NCBI RefSeq assembly: GCF_040783975.1
Contig: NZ_CP160631.1
Coordinates: 558,001-622,000, forward strand
DNA: 64,000 nucleotides
DNA from: Pantoea sp. Ep11b
GTDB lineage: Bacteria > Pseudomonadota > Gammaproteobacteria > Enterobacterales > Enterobacteriaceae
Reading direction: 5' to 3'
Of this stretch, positions 50,666 through 60,913 are shown piece after piece (position 1 is the first letter of the stretch; each line of letters opens with the position of its first letter). The notes under the pieces were generated by a model that was not told the origin of the DNA, ran no database searches, and saw nothing but the letters and a program-made list of their open reading frames with translations. The position numbers were made by a program, and so were the translations under genes.

Positions 50666-51145
50666 TCAGGCAGGCTTCTCGCTCTTAGGGCGCTGAATCA
50701 TCGTCAGCCCTTTCAGGAAGTTACGCAGAATCTGATCGCCGCATTCGCGGTAGTTTTTATGGTCAGGCTTGCGGAAAATCGCGCCGACTTCGGCCTGCGA
50801 AACCGTAAAGTTCGCGCGCTTCAGCACCTCAGGAATGTCGGTGGTTTTCAGATCGAAAGCGATGCGCAGCTTCTTCATGAAGATGTTGTTGGTCATTTTG
50901 CGCTCAATCGATGGCGCAGGCGCATCTTCACTTTTACCGCGACGGTAGAAGATCAGGCCATTCAGGAAATACCCCATCAGCACGTCGGGGCAGGGGCGAA
51001 ACGCGGCGTCGTCCTCTTTTTTCAGCCATGCCTGAATATCTGTCTGCGGCACGTCGCACTCTGCCAGCGCAAAAATTTCCACCATTTTCGCATCGCTCAG
51101 GTTAAGCATGTAGCGCACGCTGCGCAGAATATCGTTGTTAGTCAT
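50666..51145 (-). CDS. yehS: DUF1456 family protein (YehS-like)
   Basis: 159 residues. The two-fold repeated DUF1456 architecture is visible: an N-terminal copy MTNNDILRSVRYMLNLSDAKMVEIFALAECDVPQTDIQAWLKKEDD and a C-terminal copy MTNNIFMKKLRIAFDLKTTDIPEVLKRANFTVSQAEVGAIFRKPDHKNYRECGDQILRNFLKGL. The closest characterised gene is E. coli yehS, of unknown function. In E. coli yehS is elsewhere on the chromosome; here it lies between yigM and metR in the metR direction. Confidence 0.9.
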   Translation of the reverse strand: MTNNDILRSVRYMLNLSDAKMVEIFALAECDVPQTDIQAWLKKEDDAAFRPCPDVLMGYFLNGLIFYRRGKSEDAPAPSIERKMTNNIFMKKLRIAFDLKTTDIPEVLKRANFTVSQAEVGAIFRKPDHKNYRECGDQILRNFLKGLTMIQRPKSEKPA

Positions 51146-51228
51146 GGTGAAATCTTCTCATGGTCGGTCGACAGGCTGCGCATTATAGGGGATTTTGTCC
51201 GCGCCCGCGCAGGTTTGTGCCGATCGGC

Positions 51229-52155
51229 TTAACGCTGCAGCACGGCGCCCGGTCGCGCGGCATCGCGCACAAAGGGCAGATGCTCACAGGCGTGCTGGCG
51301 GGCAAAGCGGATAAAGGCTTCCAGCACCGGCTGGCGCTGTTCGCCGTCGCGCACTGCGGCATAGAGGCGGCTCCAGAGACCCTCGCCCAGCGTGCGGGTC
51401 ACGACCAGCCCCTGCTTCTCAAAGCTCTCGACCACCCAGTGCGGCAGCGCGGCAATGCCCATACGCGCGGAAACCATCTGAATCATCAGCAGCGTGTTAT
51501 CCACATTTTTCAGCGCCGGGCTGACGCCAGCAGGCTGCAGGAAGTGACGCCAGATATCCAGACGCTGACGCTGGACCGGGTAGATCATCAGGACCTCATC
51601 GGCCAGATCTTCCGGTGAGATCTGCTCCAGCTGCGCCAGCGGATGATCCGTTGCCAGCACCAGCCGCACCTCAAAATCAAACATCGGCGAGTAGAACAGA
51701 CCCGAGCGTGCCAGGATATCGGAGGTCAGTACCACATCCAGCTCACCCTGTTGCAGCGCGGGCTGAGGATCAAAGGTCACGCCCGATTTGAAATCCATCA
51801 CCACCTGCGGCCAGCTCTGACGGAATTTATCCAGCGCCGGGGTCAGCCACTGAATGCAGCTGTGGCACTCGATAGCGACCCGCAGCGTGGTCTGATGCGG
51901 CTCGTCGCAGGCCTGGAGTGCCTGCTGGATCTGTGGCAGCACCTGCTCCGCCAGTTGCAGCAGAATATCCCCCTGCGGGGTAAAACGCAGGGGCTGACTT
52001 TTACGCACAAACAGGCGGAATCCCAGACGCTGCTCCAGATCGCTGAACTGGTGAGACAACGCCGATTGCGTCTGATGGAGCTGGGCCGCTGCCGCAGCCA
52101 GCGATCCCGTATTGCGCAGAGCCTGAAGCGTCCGCAGGTGCTTGAGTTCGATCAT
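51229..52155 (-). CDS. metR: LysR-type regulator of methionine genes MetR
   Basis: 308 residues (E. coli 317; the C terminus is shorter). A LysR-type activator of metE and metH that responds to homocysteine and represses itself. The winged helix-turn-helix is at residues 1-60 ([49 protein letters not shown]), followed by the effector domain with [17 protein letters not shown] and [15 protein letters not shown]. It is divergent from metE, the standard arrangement. Confidence 0.97.
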   Translation of the reverse strand: MIELKHLRTLQALRNTGSLAAAAAQLHQTQSALSHQFSDLEQRLGFRLFVRKSQPLRFTPQGDILLQLAEQVLPQIQQALQACDEPHQTTLRVAIECHSCIQWLTPALDKFRQSWPQVVMDFKSGVTFDPQPALQQGELDVVLTSDILARSGLFYSPMFDFEVRLVLATDHPLAQLEQISPEDLADEVLMIYPVQRQRLDIWRHFLQPAGVSPALKNVDNTLLMIQMVSARMGIAALPHWVVESFEKQGLVVTRTLGEGLWSRLYAAVRDGEQRQPVLEAFIRFARQHACEHLPFVRDAARPGAVLQR

Positions 52156-52299
52156 GAGTGTCCTTCACATCGAAAATGAACATATTGCGCTTGAGCAACA
52201 TACAGTACCCGCAGAGTATAGCAGTGTAAACATCTGGACGGCTAAACATCGTTGACTGCCCGGTTAAAGCAACGTGAACCTTTCTCTGGAGACTGGCAC
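52156..52299. promoter_or_regulatory. metR/metE divergent promoter region
   Basis: This 144-base gap is where MetR and MetJ act in enterobacteria. I see TGAAC-containing half-sites near 52173 and 52275 but no perfect TGAA-N5-TTCA MetR box and no clear tandem MetJ boxes, so exact sites are left open. The metE ribosome binding site CTGGAGA is at 52286-52292. Confidence 0.55.
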
Positions 52300-54570
52300 A
52301 TGACTATCCTCAATCATACCCTCGGTTTTCCCCGTATTGGCCTGCATCGTGAACTGAAAAAAGCCCTGGAGCGTTACTGGGCGGGCGACAGCACCCAGGC
52401 GGCGCTTCTGGCGACGGGACGCGAGCTGCGCGCTCGTCACTGGCAGCAACAGAAAGAAGCTGGCGTCGATCTGCTGCCGGTGGGGGATTTCGCCTGGTAT
52501 GATCATGTGCTGACCACCAGCCTGATGCTGGGCAATGTGCCTGAACGCCATCAGAACCCGGCGGGCACGATTGACCTCGACACGCTGTTCCGCCTCGGCC
52601 GGGGACGCGCCCCCTCCGGCGAACCCGTCGCGGCGGCCGAGATGACCAAATGGTTTAACACCAACTATCACTATCTGGTGCCGGAATTCAGCCGGGATCA
52701 GACCTTTAAGCTGAGCTGGACGCAGCTGCTGGATGAGGTGGATGAGGCACTGGCGCTGGGGCATAACATCAAGCCGGTGCTGCTGGGCCCGGTGACCTAT
52801 CTGTGGCTGGGCAAGGTCAAAGGCGCGCCGTTTGAGCGTCTGTCGCTGCTGACGGCGATCCTGCCCGTCTATCAGCAGCTGCTGGCGGAACTGGCTAAGC
52901 GTGGCATTGAGTGGGTCCAGATTGATGAACCGGCACTGGCCCTTGAGCTGCCGCAGGCGTGGCGCGACGCTTTTCAACCGGCCTATGACGCCCTGCAGGG
53001 TCACTGCAGGCTGCTGCTGACCACCTATTTTGACAGCATCGGGCAGAACCTTGAGGTGATCCGCAGGCTGCCGGTGCAGGGGCTGCATGTGGATCTGGTG
53101 CATGGGGATGACGATATTGAGCAGCTGCATCAGCAGTTGCCCGCCAGCTGGCTGCTGTCGCTGGGCGTCATCAACGGACGCAACGTCTGGCGCACCGATC
53201 TGCGCCACTGGTTTGATCGCCTGCAACCGCTGGTCGCCCGGCGTCAGTTACTCTGGATCGGCTCCTCCTGCTCTCTGCTGCACAGCCCGATCGACCTCAG
53301 CACTGAAACGCATCTGGATGAGGAGGTCAGAAGCTGGCTGGCTTTTGCGCTGCAGAAGTGTGCTGAGCTGTCGCTGCTGAGCCAGGCGCTGAACCGCAAC
53401 GAGGCAGCGTCGCTGGACGCCTGGAGCGCGCCGGTTCGCGCCCGCGCCCACTCCCGCCGGGTGCACAATGCGGCAGTGACGCAGCGTCTGCAGGCCATTA
53501 CGCCCGAACAGAGCACACGCCAGAGCGCCTGGCCGGTGCGGAGTCGCCTGCAGCATCAGCGACTGCGCCTGCCCGCCTGGCCTGCCACTACCATCGGCTC
53601 TTTTCCACAGACCACGGAGATTCGCCGCCTGCGCCTCGACTTTAAGCAGGGGCGGCTCGACAGCAGCCATTATCGCACCGGCATCGCGGAGCATATCAGG
53701 CAGGCGATCCGCGAACAGGAGCGGCTGGGGCTGGACGTACTGGTTCACGGTGAAGCGGAACGTAACGATATGGTGGAGTATTTTGGCGAGCATCTGGAGG
53801 GATTTGCCTTTACCCGCAATGGCTGGGTGCAGAGCTACGGTTCGCGCTGCGTGAAGCCGCCCGTCATCATCGGCGATGTCAGCCGTCCGGCACCGATCAC
53901 CGTCGAATGGGCCCGTTATGCGCAGTCGCTGACGGACAGACCGGTCAAAGGCATGCTGACCGGTCCGGTAACGATCCTCTGCTGGTCATTTCCGCGTGAA
54001 GATGTGCCACGGGAAACCCTCGCGAAACAGATCGCGCTGGCGCTGCGGGATGAGGTCGCCGATCTGCAGGAGGCGGGTATCGGGATCATTCAGATTGATG
54101 AGCCCGCCCTGCGGGAAGGTCTGCCGCTGCATCACTCGGCCTGGGCCGGTTATCTGAACTGGGCGGTGGAGGCTTTCCGGCTGACGGCGGGCGTGGCGCG
54201 GGATGAGACCCAGATTCACACCCATATGTGTTACTGCGAGTTCAGCGACATCATGGCGGCAATCGCGGCGCTGGATGCGGATGTGATCACCATTGAAACC
54301 GCGCGCTCTGACATGGATCTGCTGGCGTCGTTTGAACACTTCGACTATCCCAATGAGATCGGCCCCGGCGTCTATGATATTCACTCGCCCAATATTCCCA
54401 GCGTCGGGGAGATCGAAGCGTTGCTGCTGAAGGCAGCGAAACGCATCCCGGAAGCGCGGCTGTGGGTGAACCCGGACTGTGGTCTGAAAACGCGTGGCTG
54501 GACGGAAACGCGCCAGGCGCTGGCGAATATGGTACAGGCGGCGAAAAACCTGCGCGGGGAGAGGGTGTAG
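52300..54570 (+). CDS. metE: Cobalamin-independent methionine synthase MetE
   Basis: 756 residues (E. coli 753). It transfers the methyl group of 5-methyl-tetrahydropteroyl-triglutamate to homocysteine. The ATG at 52300 gives [27 protein letters not shown]. It has two homologous barrels; the catalytic C-terminal one carries [31 protein letters not shown], the zinc ligands in [12 protein letters not shown] and [11 protein letters not shown], and [11 protein letters not shown]. The middle region (about 330-420) is more divergent from E. coli than the ends. It is divergent from metR and ends at a bidirectional terminator. Confidence 0.98.
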   Translation: MTILNHTLGFPRIGLHRELKKALERYWAGDSTQAALLATGRELRARHWQQQKEAGVDLLPVGDFAWYDHVLTTSLMLGNVPERHQNPAGTIDLDTLFRLGRGRAPSGEPVAAAEMTKWFNTNYHYLVPEFSRDQTFKLSWTQLLDEVDEALALGHNIKPVLLGPVTYLWLGKVKGAPFERLSLLTAILPVYQQLLAELAKRGIEWVQIDEPALALELPQAWRDAFQPAYDALQGHCRLLLTTYFDSIGQNLEVIRRLPVQGLHVDLVHGDDDIEQLHQQLPASWLLSLGVINGRNVWRTDLRHWFDRLQPLVARRQLLWIGSSCSLLHSPIDLSTETHLDEEVRSWLAFALQKCAELSLLSQALNRNEAASLDAWSAPVRARAHSRRVHNAAVTQRLQAITPEQSTRQSAWPVRSRLQHQRLRLPAWPATTIGSFPQTTEIRRLRLDFKQGRLDSSHYRTGIAEHIRQAIREQERLGLDVLVHGEAERNDMVEYFGEHLEGFAFTRNGWVQSYGSRCVKPPVIIGDVSRPAPITVEWARYAQSLTDRPVKGMLTGPVTILCWSFPREDVPRETLAKQIALALRDEVADLQEAGIGIIQIDEPALREGLPLHHSAWAGYLNWAVEAFRLTAGVARDETQIHTHMCYCEFSDIMAAIAALDADVITIETARSDMDLLASFEHFDYPNEIGPGVYDIHSPNIPSVGEIEALLLKAAKRIPEARLWVNPDCGLKTRGWTETRQALANMVQAAKNLRGERV

Positions 54571-54587
54571 CCGACGGCCTGACAGTC

Positions 54588-54619
54588 AAAAACAGGAGCG
54601 CAGAAGCGCCCCTGTTTTT
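54588..54619. terminator. Bidirectional terminator between metE and ysgA
   Basis: AAAAACAGG (54588-54596) and GCGC (54598-54601) pair with GCGC (54606-54609) and CCTGTTTTT (54611-54619), with one A/C mismatch and an AGAA loop. A and T runs on the two sides let it serve both convergent genes. Confidence 0.85.
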
Positions 54620-54622
54620 CAT

Positions 54623-55456
54623 CTATCGTGAGGTAACACCATACTGCCTGAACCAGGCCAGCATCCGCTGCCAGCCATCCTGGGCGGATTCTGCATGGTA
54701 GCTCGGCCGGTAATCAGCATTAAACGCGTGTCCCGCCTCGGGATAAACGATGATCTCGGCGGTGGCATTGGCGGCGTGCAGCGCCTGACGCATCTGCTCG
54801 ACGCTCTCCAGCGGGATCCCCTCATCCTGACCGCCATACAATCCCAGCACCGGCGCATTGAGATCGACAGCAATATCAATCGGGTGTTTCTGCTGCTTCA
54901 GGGTGCGCTCACCCACCAGTCGGCCATACCAGGCGACTGCGGCCCGCAGCTGGGGATTATGCGCGGCATAGAGCCAGCTGATGCGGCCCCCCCAGCAGAA
55001 ACCGGTGATGCCCATGCGGCGGATGTCGCCGCCGTTACGTGCGGCCCAGTTGGCGGCGTGATCGAGATCGGAGAGCACCTGGCTGTCCGGCACTTTGCTG
55101 ACCAGTTCGCTGAACAGCGTCGGGATATCGTGATATTCCGACGGATCGCCCTCGCGGAAGTAGAGTTCAGGCGCGATAGCCAGATAACCCTCCAGCGCCA
55201 GGCGGCGGCAGATATCCCGGATGTGTTCATGCACACCAAAGATCTCCTGCACCACCAGCACAACAGGCAGTGGGCCGTCTGCGCCCTGCGGCTTAGCGAA
55301 GTAAGCTGGCATGTTTTCGCCCTGGCTGGGCACTGAGGTTTCACCCGCATGAATAGCCGGGCTATCGGTCATAATGGTGGTGGCGGCGGTGGGCTGCACG
55401 GCAGCGGCAAAGCCGTCCGTCGCCGGTTTTTGTGCCATATTATCACTGGGTTTCAT
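54623..55456 (-). CDS. ysgA: Dienelactone hydrolase family protein YsgA
   Basis: 277 residues (E. coli YsgA 271). An alpha/beta hydrolase with the dienelactone hydrolase Cys-Asp-His triad: Cys in [17 protein letters not shown], Asp in [15 protein letters not shown] and His in [18 protein letters not shown]. The [34 protein letters not shown] block is the family hallmark. The ATG at 55456 has GGAG nine bases upstream. The physiological substrate is unknown. Convergent with metE, as in E. coli. Confidence 0.94.
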   Translation of the reverse strand: MKPSDNMAQKPATDGFAAAVQPTAATTIMTDSPAIHAGETSVPSQGENMPAYFAKPQGADGPLPVVLVVQEIFGVHEHIRDICRRLALEGYLAIAPELYFREGDPSEYHDIPTLFSELVSKVPDSQVLSDLDHAANWAARNGGDIRRMGITGFCWGGRISWLYAAHNPQLRAAVAWYGRLVGERTLKQQKHPIDIAVDLNAPVLGLYGGQDEGIPLESVEQMRQALHAANATAEIIVYPEAGHAFNADYRPSYHAESAQDGWQRMLAWFRQYGVTSR

Positions 55457-55759
55457 GAGTCTCTCCGTGCAAGCAATTGCGCAATCAGGTAACTATAGCC
55501 TGGCTGTAAACCGCGCGCGCCAGGTACCGGGCCACAGGGTCAGCAGCGAATACAATCCTCCCACTCTTTAACATTGCGCTAACGCTGGCACAGCCTCGCT
55601 GCGCACAGTCCCGGTAAAGAAGATGTATTTATGTGATGGTTATCTCAATTTGAATTCTGAAAAATGTAACTTTCATTTTCTTAAGTGAAAGCTGTCACAT
55701 ATTTATCGGGCGTGCTGACGTAAAGTGGCGCAATACTTTCCCTTAACAGGAGTCTGAAA
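55457..55759 (+). promoter_or_regulatory. udp promoter with paired CRP sites (CytR-type arrangement)
   Basis: Two CRP-type sites, TGTGATGGTTATCTCA (55632-55647) and AGTGAAAGCTGTCACA (55684-55699), have centres 52 bases apart, the spacing used in CytR-regulated promoters such as deoP2, where CytR binds between two CRP dimers. TAAAGT at 55721-55726 would place a start near 55733, with the downstream CRP site centred at about -41.5. The RBS AGGAG lies just before the udp ATG. The half nearer ysgA holds no further recognisable feature. Confidence 0.75.
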
Positions 55760-56521
55760 ATGACACAGTCTGACGTTTTCCATCTGGGCCTGACTAAAGC
55801 CGACCTGCAGGGCGCTACCCTGGCGATTGTGCCCGGCGATCCGGAGCGCGTGAAGAAAATTGCCGGACTGATGGAAGATGCCACGCATCTCGCCTCACAC
55901 CGTGAATTTACCTCCTGGCTGGCAAAACTGGATGGCAAGCCCGTTGTCGTCTGCTCCACCGGCATCGGTGGTCCTTCCACCTCCATTGCGGTTGAAGAGC
56001 TGGCGCAGCTTGGTGTGCGGACCTTCCTGCGCGTCGGCACCACGGGCGCGATCCAGCCTCATATCAACGTCGGCGATGTACTGGTGACAACGGCGTCGGT
56101 TCGCCTGGACGGTGCCAGCCTGCACTTCGCACCGATGGAGTTCCCGGCAGTGGCCGATTTCAGTTGCACCACGGCCCTGGTCGCGGCCGCAGAAGCCTGT
56201 GGCGCGAAGACCCATATTGGCATCACCGCTTCCTCTGACACTTTCTATCCGGGCCAGGAGCGTTACGACACCGTTTCAGGACGGGTAGTCAGTCGCTTCA
56301 AAGGATCGATGAAGGAGTGGCAGGAGATGGGCGTCCTCAACTATGAGATGGAATCCGCTACACTGTTAACCATGTGCGCCAGCCAGGGTCTGCGAGCCGG
56401 CATGGTGGCGGGCGTGATTGTGAACCGTACTCAGAAAGAGATCCCGGATGCGGTCACGATGAAACAGACAGAAAGTGACGCAGTGAAGATTGTGGTCGAA
56501 GCGGCGCGTCGCTTGCTGTAA
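55760..56521 (+). CDS. udp: Uridine phosphorylase
   Basis: 253 residues, identical in length to E. coli. A hexameric enzyme that splits uridine into uracil and ribose-1-phosphate in pyrimidine salvage. Conserved blocks: [15 protein letters not shown] (phosphate binding), [53 protein letters not shown], and [25 protein letters not shown] with the Glu-Met-Glu ribose-binding motif. Confidence 0.98.
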   Translation: MTQSDVFHLGLTKADLQGATLAIVPGDPERVKKIAGLMEDATHLASHREFTSWLAKLDGKPVVVCSTGIGGPSTSIAVEELAQLGVRTFLRVGTTGAIQPHINVGDVLVTTASVRLDGASLHFAPMEFPAVADFSCTTALVAAAEACGAKTHIGITASSDTFYPGQERYDTVSGRVVSRFKGSMKEWQEMGVLNYEMESATLLTMCASQGLRAGMVAGVIVNRTQKEIPDAVTMKQTESDAVKIVVEAARRLL

Positions 56522-56603
56522 CGGTCGCGTCAGGCAGCAGGTTTTCCGGGCCCGGAACCTGCTGCTGGTCGTTAACGGCGCGTAGCATCAGTAGAACCTG
56601 AGG

Positions 56604-57878
56604 ATGTTTATGCGCCCTACCTTTCCTGCCCGACGTCCTGCCCCTGGCCTCAATCCCGCCGCACTTCATGCGCGGCTGGAACGCAGTGCCGAACGTTTCC
56701 GCGCCGCCATGCAACAGGGCGACTATGCGCTGGCCGCCCGCTGCTGTGAAGAGGTGCTGCGGTCAATGCCGAATCAGATGCAGGTTCTGAGCGACTATGC
56801 TCTCTGCCTGCTGCGTCTGGGCCAGCATGCCAAAGCGTACAAAACCTATCAGAAGATCCTTCAGTCGCCACCTGCGGTGCAGGCCACCGCCTCCGAAACC
56901 TGGCTGGATGGCTTAACCGAAGTGTGCGGCTGGCTGAATAAACGCGAGGAGGTAGCGCAGTATGGGCTGGCCTCGCTGATGCGCTCGGATGCGCGTTTCA
57001 GTCAGGGGCAGCGCGCAGCGTTTCCGGCCCCGCAGCCCGAACCCGCCGATCTCAGCCAGCCAGAGCAGAACGTTATCGCCTTCTCTCTGTATGGCGATCA
57101 GCCTCGCTACTGTGAAACCTTAATTAAAAACGTGGAAGTGGCACCGGCGCTCTATCCCGGCTGGAGCTGTCTTATCTATCTCGACGACAGCGTGCCGCAG
57201 CATGTCTGGCAGCGTCTGGATCAGCCACACGTCAGGCTGATCGATATGTCGCACGAGAAAACGCTCTATCCAACCCTGTGGCGTTTTCTGGTGCTCGACG
57301 ATCCGCAGGTGAAACGCTTTATCGTGCGCGATGCCGACTCGCTGCTCTCGGAGCGGGAAGCCGCAGCGGTTAACGCCTGGCTCGCCTCGCCTTACTGGTT
57401 CCACCATATGCGTGATTACTTCTCGCATACCGAACTGCTGCTGGCGGGCATGTGGGGCGGCTGTCACGGCGTCTTCCGGGACGTGGAGCAGGCGATGCGC
57501 GATTTCATTGCGCAGTATCAGGGGAGCCAGCGCTTCACCGACCAGTATTTCCTGAAGGTGGCGCTATGGCCGACGGTGCGTGAAAGTCTTCTGAGCCACG
57601 ATGAAATTTTCCATTTTCATCAGGCCCGTCCCTGGCCTGACCATGCCCCCGTACGCTGGCAGACGCCCCATTTCCATGTGGGCAGCAATGCCGGGTTTGC
57701 CAGTATGACCGGTAAATCGGCGGCGGCGGATGGCAGCCGCCAGCGCGTTGCAATCACCGCCGGAGAGAGAACCTGGCACTATCTGGCGCAGGTCAGCAAG
57801 GGCGAGTGGCAGCTGCCCATGCCGTTCTTTCTCATCGACGAGTGGCAGGCGGGAAGGCTACTGGTAGCGGCTCTCTAA
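56604..57878 (+). CDS. TPR protein with glycosyltransferase-like C-terminal domain
   Basis: 424 residues, not an E. coli gene of this locus. The N-terminal third (about 25-130) has TPR-like helices: ERFRAAMQQGDYALAARCCEEVLRSMP then VLSDYALCLLRLGQHAKAYKTYQKIL. From about residue 150 a second domain begins (QNVIAFSLYGDQPRYCETLIKNVEVA). It contains YPGWSCLIYLDDSVP, a DxD-type motif RDADS at 242-246 followed by EREAAAVNAWL, and FHHMRDYFSHTELLLAGMWGGCHG. This pattern resembles GT-A-like proteins of polysaccharide loci, so a sugar-transfer function is plausible but unproven. There is no signal peptide or membrane segment. It lies between udp and rmuC. Confidence 0.75.
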   Translation: MFMRPTFPARRPAPGLNPAALHARLERSAERFRAAMQQGDYALAARCCEEVLRSMPNQMQVLSDYALCLLRLGQHAKAYKTYQKILQSPPAVQATASETWLDGLTEVCGWLNKREEVAQYGLASLMRSDARFSQGQRAAFPAPQPEPADLSQPEQNVIAFSLYGDQPRYCETLIKNVEVAPALYPGWSCLIYLDDSVPQHVWQRLDQPHVRLIDMSHEKTLYPTLWRFLVLDDPQVKRFIVRDADSLLSEREAAAVNAWLASPYWFHHMRDYFSHTELLLAGMWGGCHGVFRDVEQAMRDFIAQYQGSQRFTDQYFLKVALWPTVRESLLSHDEIFHFHQARPWPDHAPVRWQTPHFHVGSNAGFASMTGKSAAADGSRQRVAITAGERTWHYLAQVSKGEWQLPMPFFLIDEWQAGRLLVAAL

Positions 57879-57962
57879 GGCGCTGAATCCCGGTAAAATT
57901 ATCTGGACATTCATACAGTGCGACTCTACCTTTTCCCTCAGCAGCCTGAGTCGGGGGAAATC
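57879..57962 (+). other. Short spacer before rmuC
   Basis: 84 bases between the TPR/GT gene and rmuC. An in-frame upstream GTG at 57918 could extend RmuC by 15 residues, but the ATG at 57963 fits the family N terminus (membrane helix close to residue 5) and has the better ribosome binding site. No terminator is seen, so rmuC may be read from upstream. Confidence 0.4.
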
Positions 57963-59462
57963 ATGGATCAGCATATTATCATCAGCGCCTGTCTGGCGCT
58001 TGCCGGGGCGGGGATTGGCTGGATGCTGGCACAGTTACGTGCCGGTCATCTGGTTGCCCGTTTTCAGACCGAGCGTCGTCTGCTGGAGGAGGCGCAACAG
58101 CGTCAGCAGCAGCAGATCGATCAGCTTCAGCAGCAGGCGCAGCAGCGCGAGCAGGAGCTGCGTCAGCTTCACGGCGCGCTGAGCGGGGCCACCGAGCGGC
58201 TGCAGCAGCTCGATTACTGGCGTAACGAAAGCGAACAGCTTAATCGCGAACTGCGCAATCAGCTGGAGGTGAACAGCGCGCAGGAAGCGGAGCTGCGCGA
58301 AGTGACCATTCGTCTGGAAGAGACCCGCTACGCCGCAGAAGAGAAACAGCGCCTGCTGACCAACAGCGAACAGCGTCTCAGCGCCCAGTTTGAAAACCTT
58401 GCCAACCGTATTTTCGAAAACAGCGGCCGTCGCGTTGATGAACAGAACCGTCAGAGCCTGAACGGGCTGATCGGCCCGCTGCGTGAGCAGCTGGATGGCT
58501 TCCGTCGACAGGTGCATGAAAGCTTTGGCGCAGAGGCGCGCGAGCGCCATACCCTGACCCACGAAATCCGCCAGCTGCAGCAGCTGAATGCGCAGATGGC
58601 GCAGGAGGCGCTTAACCTGACGAAGGCGCTGAAGGGCGACAACAAAATCCAGGGTAACTGGGGGGAAGTGGTACTGAGCCGGGTGCTGGAAGCCTCCGGG
58701 CTGCGGGAAGGTTACGAATATGAAACGCAGGTCAGCATCCAGTCAGAACAGCAGGGCAGGATGCAGCCGGATGTGATTGTGCGTCTGCCGCAGGGCAAGG
58801 ATGTGGTGGTGGACGCCAAGATGACGCTGGTGGCCTATGAGCGTTATTTCAATGCAGAGGATGAAATCGCCCGTGAGCAGGCGATTCAGGAGCATGTCAG
58901 CGCCATGCGCGCGCACATCCGCCTGCTGAGCCGAAAAGATTATCAGCAGCTTCCCGGCTTGCGGTCGCTGGATTATGTGCTGATGTTTATTCCGGTGGAG
59001 CCCGCCTTTCTGCTGGCGATTGACCGGCAGCCTGAACTGATTAGCGAGGCGCTGCAGCAGAATATTATGCTGGTCAGCCCCACCACGCTGCTGGTGGCGC
59101 TGCGCACCATTAACAATCTGTGGCGCTATGAGCACCAGAGCCGCAATGCCCAGCGGATAGCCGATCGGGCGGCGCGGCTCTACGACAAGATGCGGCTCTT
59201 CGTGGATGATATGAGCGGGATCGGCCATAGCCTGGATAAGGCTCAGAACAGCTACCGCGAGGCGATGAAAAAGCTGGCAGAAGGGCGCGGTAACCTGATT
59301 GCCCAGAGCGAGGGATTCCGGGCGCTGGGCGTGGAGATCAAACGCCCCATCAACCCGCAATTAGCCGAACGCGCCATGCCGGAAAACCGGCTGGAAGAGG
59401 AGGCCGATGAGGAGAGGGAGGGGGAGGAGCGTGAGCCGCGTGTGAGACGCCTCCACGAATAG
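57963..59462 (+). CDS. rmuC: DNA recombination protein RmuC
   Basis: 499 residues from the ATG at 57963, behind a GGGGG/GAAA ribosome binding site (E. coli 475). It limits recombination between short inverted repeats and has a PD-(D/E)XK-related nuclease fold. Order: one N-terminal hydrophobic helix (IIISACLALAGAGIGWMLAQL), a long Gln/Glu-rich coiled coil (about 35-200), then the RmuC domain with GDNKIQGNWGEVVLSRVLEASGLREGYEYETQ, QPDVIVRLPQGKDVVVDAKMTLVAYERYF and LDYVLMFIPVEPAF. The C-terminal tail is Glu/Arg-rich and extended compared with E. coli. Confidence 0.96.
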   Translation: MDQHIIISACLALAGAGIGWMLAQLRAGHLVARFQTERRLLEEAQQRQQQQIDQLQQQAQQREQELRQLHGALSGATERLQQLDYWRNESEQLNRELRNQLEVNSAQEAELREVTIRLEETRYAAEEKQRLLTNSEQRLSAQFENLANRIFENSGRRVDEQNRQSLNGLIGPLREQLDGFRRQVHESFGAEARERHTLTHEIRQLQQLNAQMAQEALNLTKALKGDNKIQGNWGEVVLSRVLEASGLREGYEYETQVSIQSEQQGRMQPDVIVRLPQGKDVVVDAKMTLVAYERYFNAEDEIAREQAIQEHVSAMRAHIRLLSRKDYQQLPGLRSLDYVLMFIPVEPAFLLAIDRQPELISEALQQNIMLVSPTTLLVALRTINNLWRYEHQSRNAQRIADRAARLYDKMRLFVDDMSGIGHSLDKAQNSYREAMKKLAEGRGNLIAQSEGFRALGVEIKRPINPQLAERAMPENRLEEEADEEREGEEREPRVRRLHE

Positions 59463-59537
59463 TATGGGCGCAACGTGCCTGACTTCCGTGACTCTGATAC
59501 ACTTCGGGAAGTATTGTTTGTGGAGCAGGTAAAACCG

Positions 59538-60296
59538 ATGGCAGATGAATCACAGCAGGAAACCACCCATTTTGGCTTTCAGACGGTCGCCAAAAGCGAA
59601 AAAGCGGACAAAGTTGCGGACGTATTTCACTCCGTAGCCGCAAAATATGACCTGATGAACGATTTGATGTCGTTTGGCGTCCATCGTATCTGGAAGCGTT
59701 TTACCATTGACAGCAGCGGCGTACGTCGCGGTCAGCGCGTGCTGGACCTGGCGGGCGGAACGGGCGATCTGACGGCGAAATTCTCGCGTCTGGTCGGCGA
59801 AACGGGTCAGGTTGTTCTGGCCGATATCAACAGCTCCATGCTGAAGATGGGCCGCGAAAAGCTGCGCAATCAGGGCGTGGTTGGCAATGTCAGTTACGTG
59901 CAGGCCAACGCAGAAGCGCTGCCATTCCCCGATAACTATTTCGACTGCATCACCATCTCCTTTGGCCTGCGCAACGTCACGGAAAAAGAGAAGGCGCTGG
60001 CTTCTATGTTCCGCGTCCTTAAGCCAGGCGGACGTCTGCTGGTGCTGGAGTTCTCTAAGCCCGTGCTGGATCCGCTGAGCAAGGCGTATGACGCCTACTC
60101 GTTCCATATTCTGCCGCGCATCGGACAGCTGGTGGCGCAGGATGCAGAGAGCTATCGCTATCTGGCCGAATCGATCCGCATGCATCCCGATCAGGAGACC
60201 CTGAAAGCGATGATGAACGATGTTGGCTTTGAAAATACCACTTACTCCAATATGACCGGCGGCATCGTGGCGCTGCATCGTGGATTTAAGTTCTGA
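59538..60296 (+). CDS. ubiE: Ubiquinone/menaquinone biosynthesis C-methyltransferase UbiE
   Basis: 252 residues (E. coli 251). A SAM-dependent C-methyltransferase used in both ubiquinone and menaquinone synthesis. The ATG at 59538 gives [22 protein letters not shown], which aligns with E. coli; the upstream extension is not coding. Motif I is [15 protein letters not shown], followed by [42 protein letters not shown] and the UbiE signature [17 protein letters not shown]. First gene of ubiE-ubiJ-ubiB. Confidence 0.98.
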   Translation: MADESQQETTHFGFQTVAKSEKADKVADVFHSVAAKYDLMNDLMSFGVHRIWKRFTIDSSGVRRGQRVLDLAGGTGDLTAKFSRLVGETGQVVLADINSSMLKMGREKLRNQGVVGNVSYVQANAEALPFPDNYFDCITISFGLRNVTEKEKALASMFRVLKPGGRLLVLEFSKPVLDPLSKAYDAYSFHILPRIGQLVAQDAESYRYLAESIRMHPDQETLKAMMNDVGFENTTYSNMTGGIVALHRGFKF

Positions 60297-60307
60297 GTGA
60301 GATGGTC

Positions 60308-60913
60308 ATGAACCTGACGCCCTTGATTACCGCAGGCCTGGAAACGGCGCTGAACCGTATTCTTTATCGCGATCGCGGCCTGAAATCAGCGCGGCAACGC
60401 CTGAATGGCAGAGTACTGACGCTGCGCCTGAAAGAGTTCTCTCATCCGCTGGTGCTGGTGTTCAGTGAACAGCAGCTCGATGTGCTGGCTGACTGGCAGG
60501 ATCGCAGCGACTGCACGGTGATCACGTCGCTAAAAACCCTGCCGAAGCTGCGCGATCGCCAGCAGCTGACGCCGCTGATCCGCAGCGGTGAGCTGCAGGT
60601 CGACGGCGACCTGCAGGTCGTGCAGCAGTTCTCTGCGCTGATGGATCTGGCGGAGCTGGATCCGGCAGAATATCTGGCGCCCTGGGTCGGCGATATCGCT
60701 GCGCAGGGCATCAGTCAGCGCTCACAACAGGCTTTGCGCTTTTTCAGAGGTGAAGTGCAGCGTCGCCAGGATTATCTCGGACAGGCCATCACGGAAGAGT
60801 GGCGTGTTGCGCCTGGCTCGCTGGAGTTAGCCTGGTTTTCTGAGGAGGTCGATGCGATGGAACGTTCGCTTGAGGCGCTTGATGCGCGTCTGGCGCAGCT
60901 GGAGGCAAAATGA
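60308..60913 (+). CDS. ubiJ: Ubiquinone biosynthesis accessory factor UbiJ
   Basis: 201 residues from the ATG at 60308, the E. coli length (an ATG at 60302 is too close to the upstream ribosome binding site). An SCP2-type lipid-binding domain in the N-terminal half ([39 protein letters not shown]) and [29 protein letters not shown], with a C-terminal coiled coil. With UbiK it supports the soluble Ubi complex that hydroxylates and methylates the ring. In E. coli the sRNA EsrE is reported from the 3' part of this gene; I cannot judge its presence here. Confidence 0.96.
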   Translation: MNLTPLITAGLETALNRILYRDRGLKSARQRLNGRVLTLRLKEFSHPLVLVFSEQQLDVLADWQDRSDCTVITSLKTLPKLRDRQQLTPLIRSGELQVDGDLQVVQQFSALMDLAELDPAEYLAPWVGDIAAQGISQRSQQALRFFRGEVQRRQDYLGQAITEEWRVAPGSLELAWFSEEVDAMERSLEALDARLAQLEAK

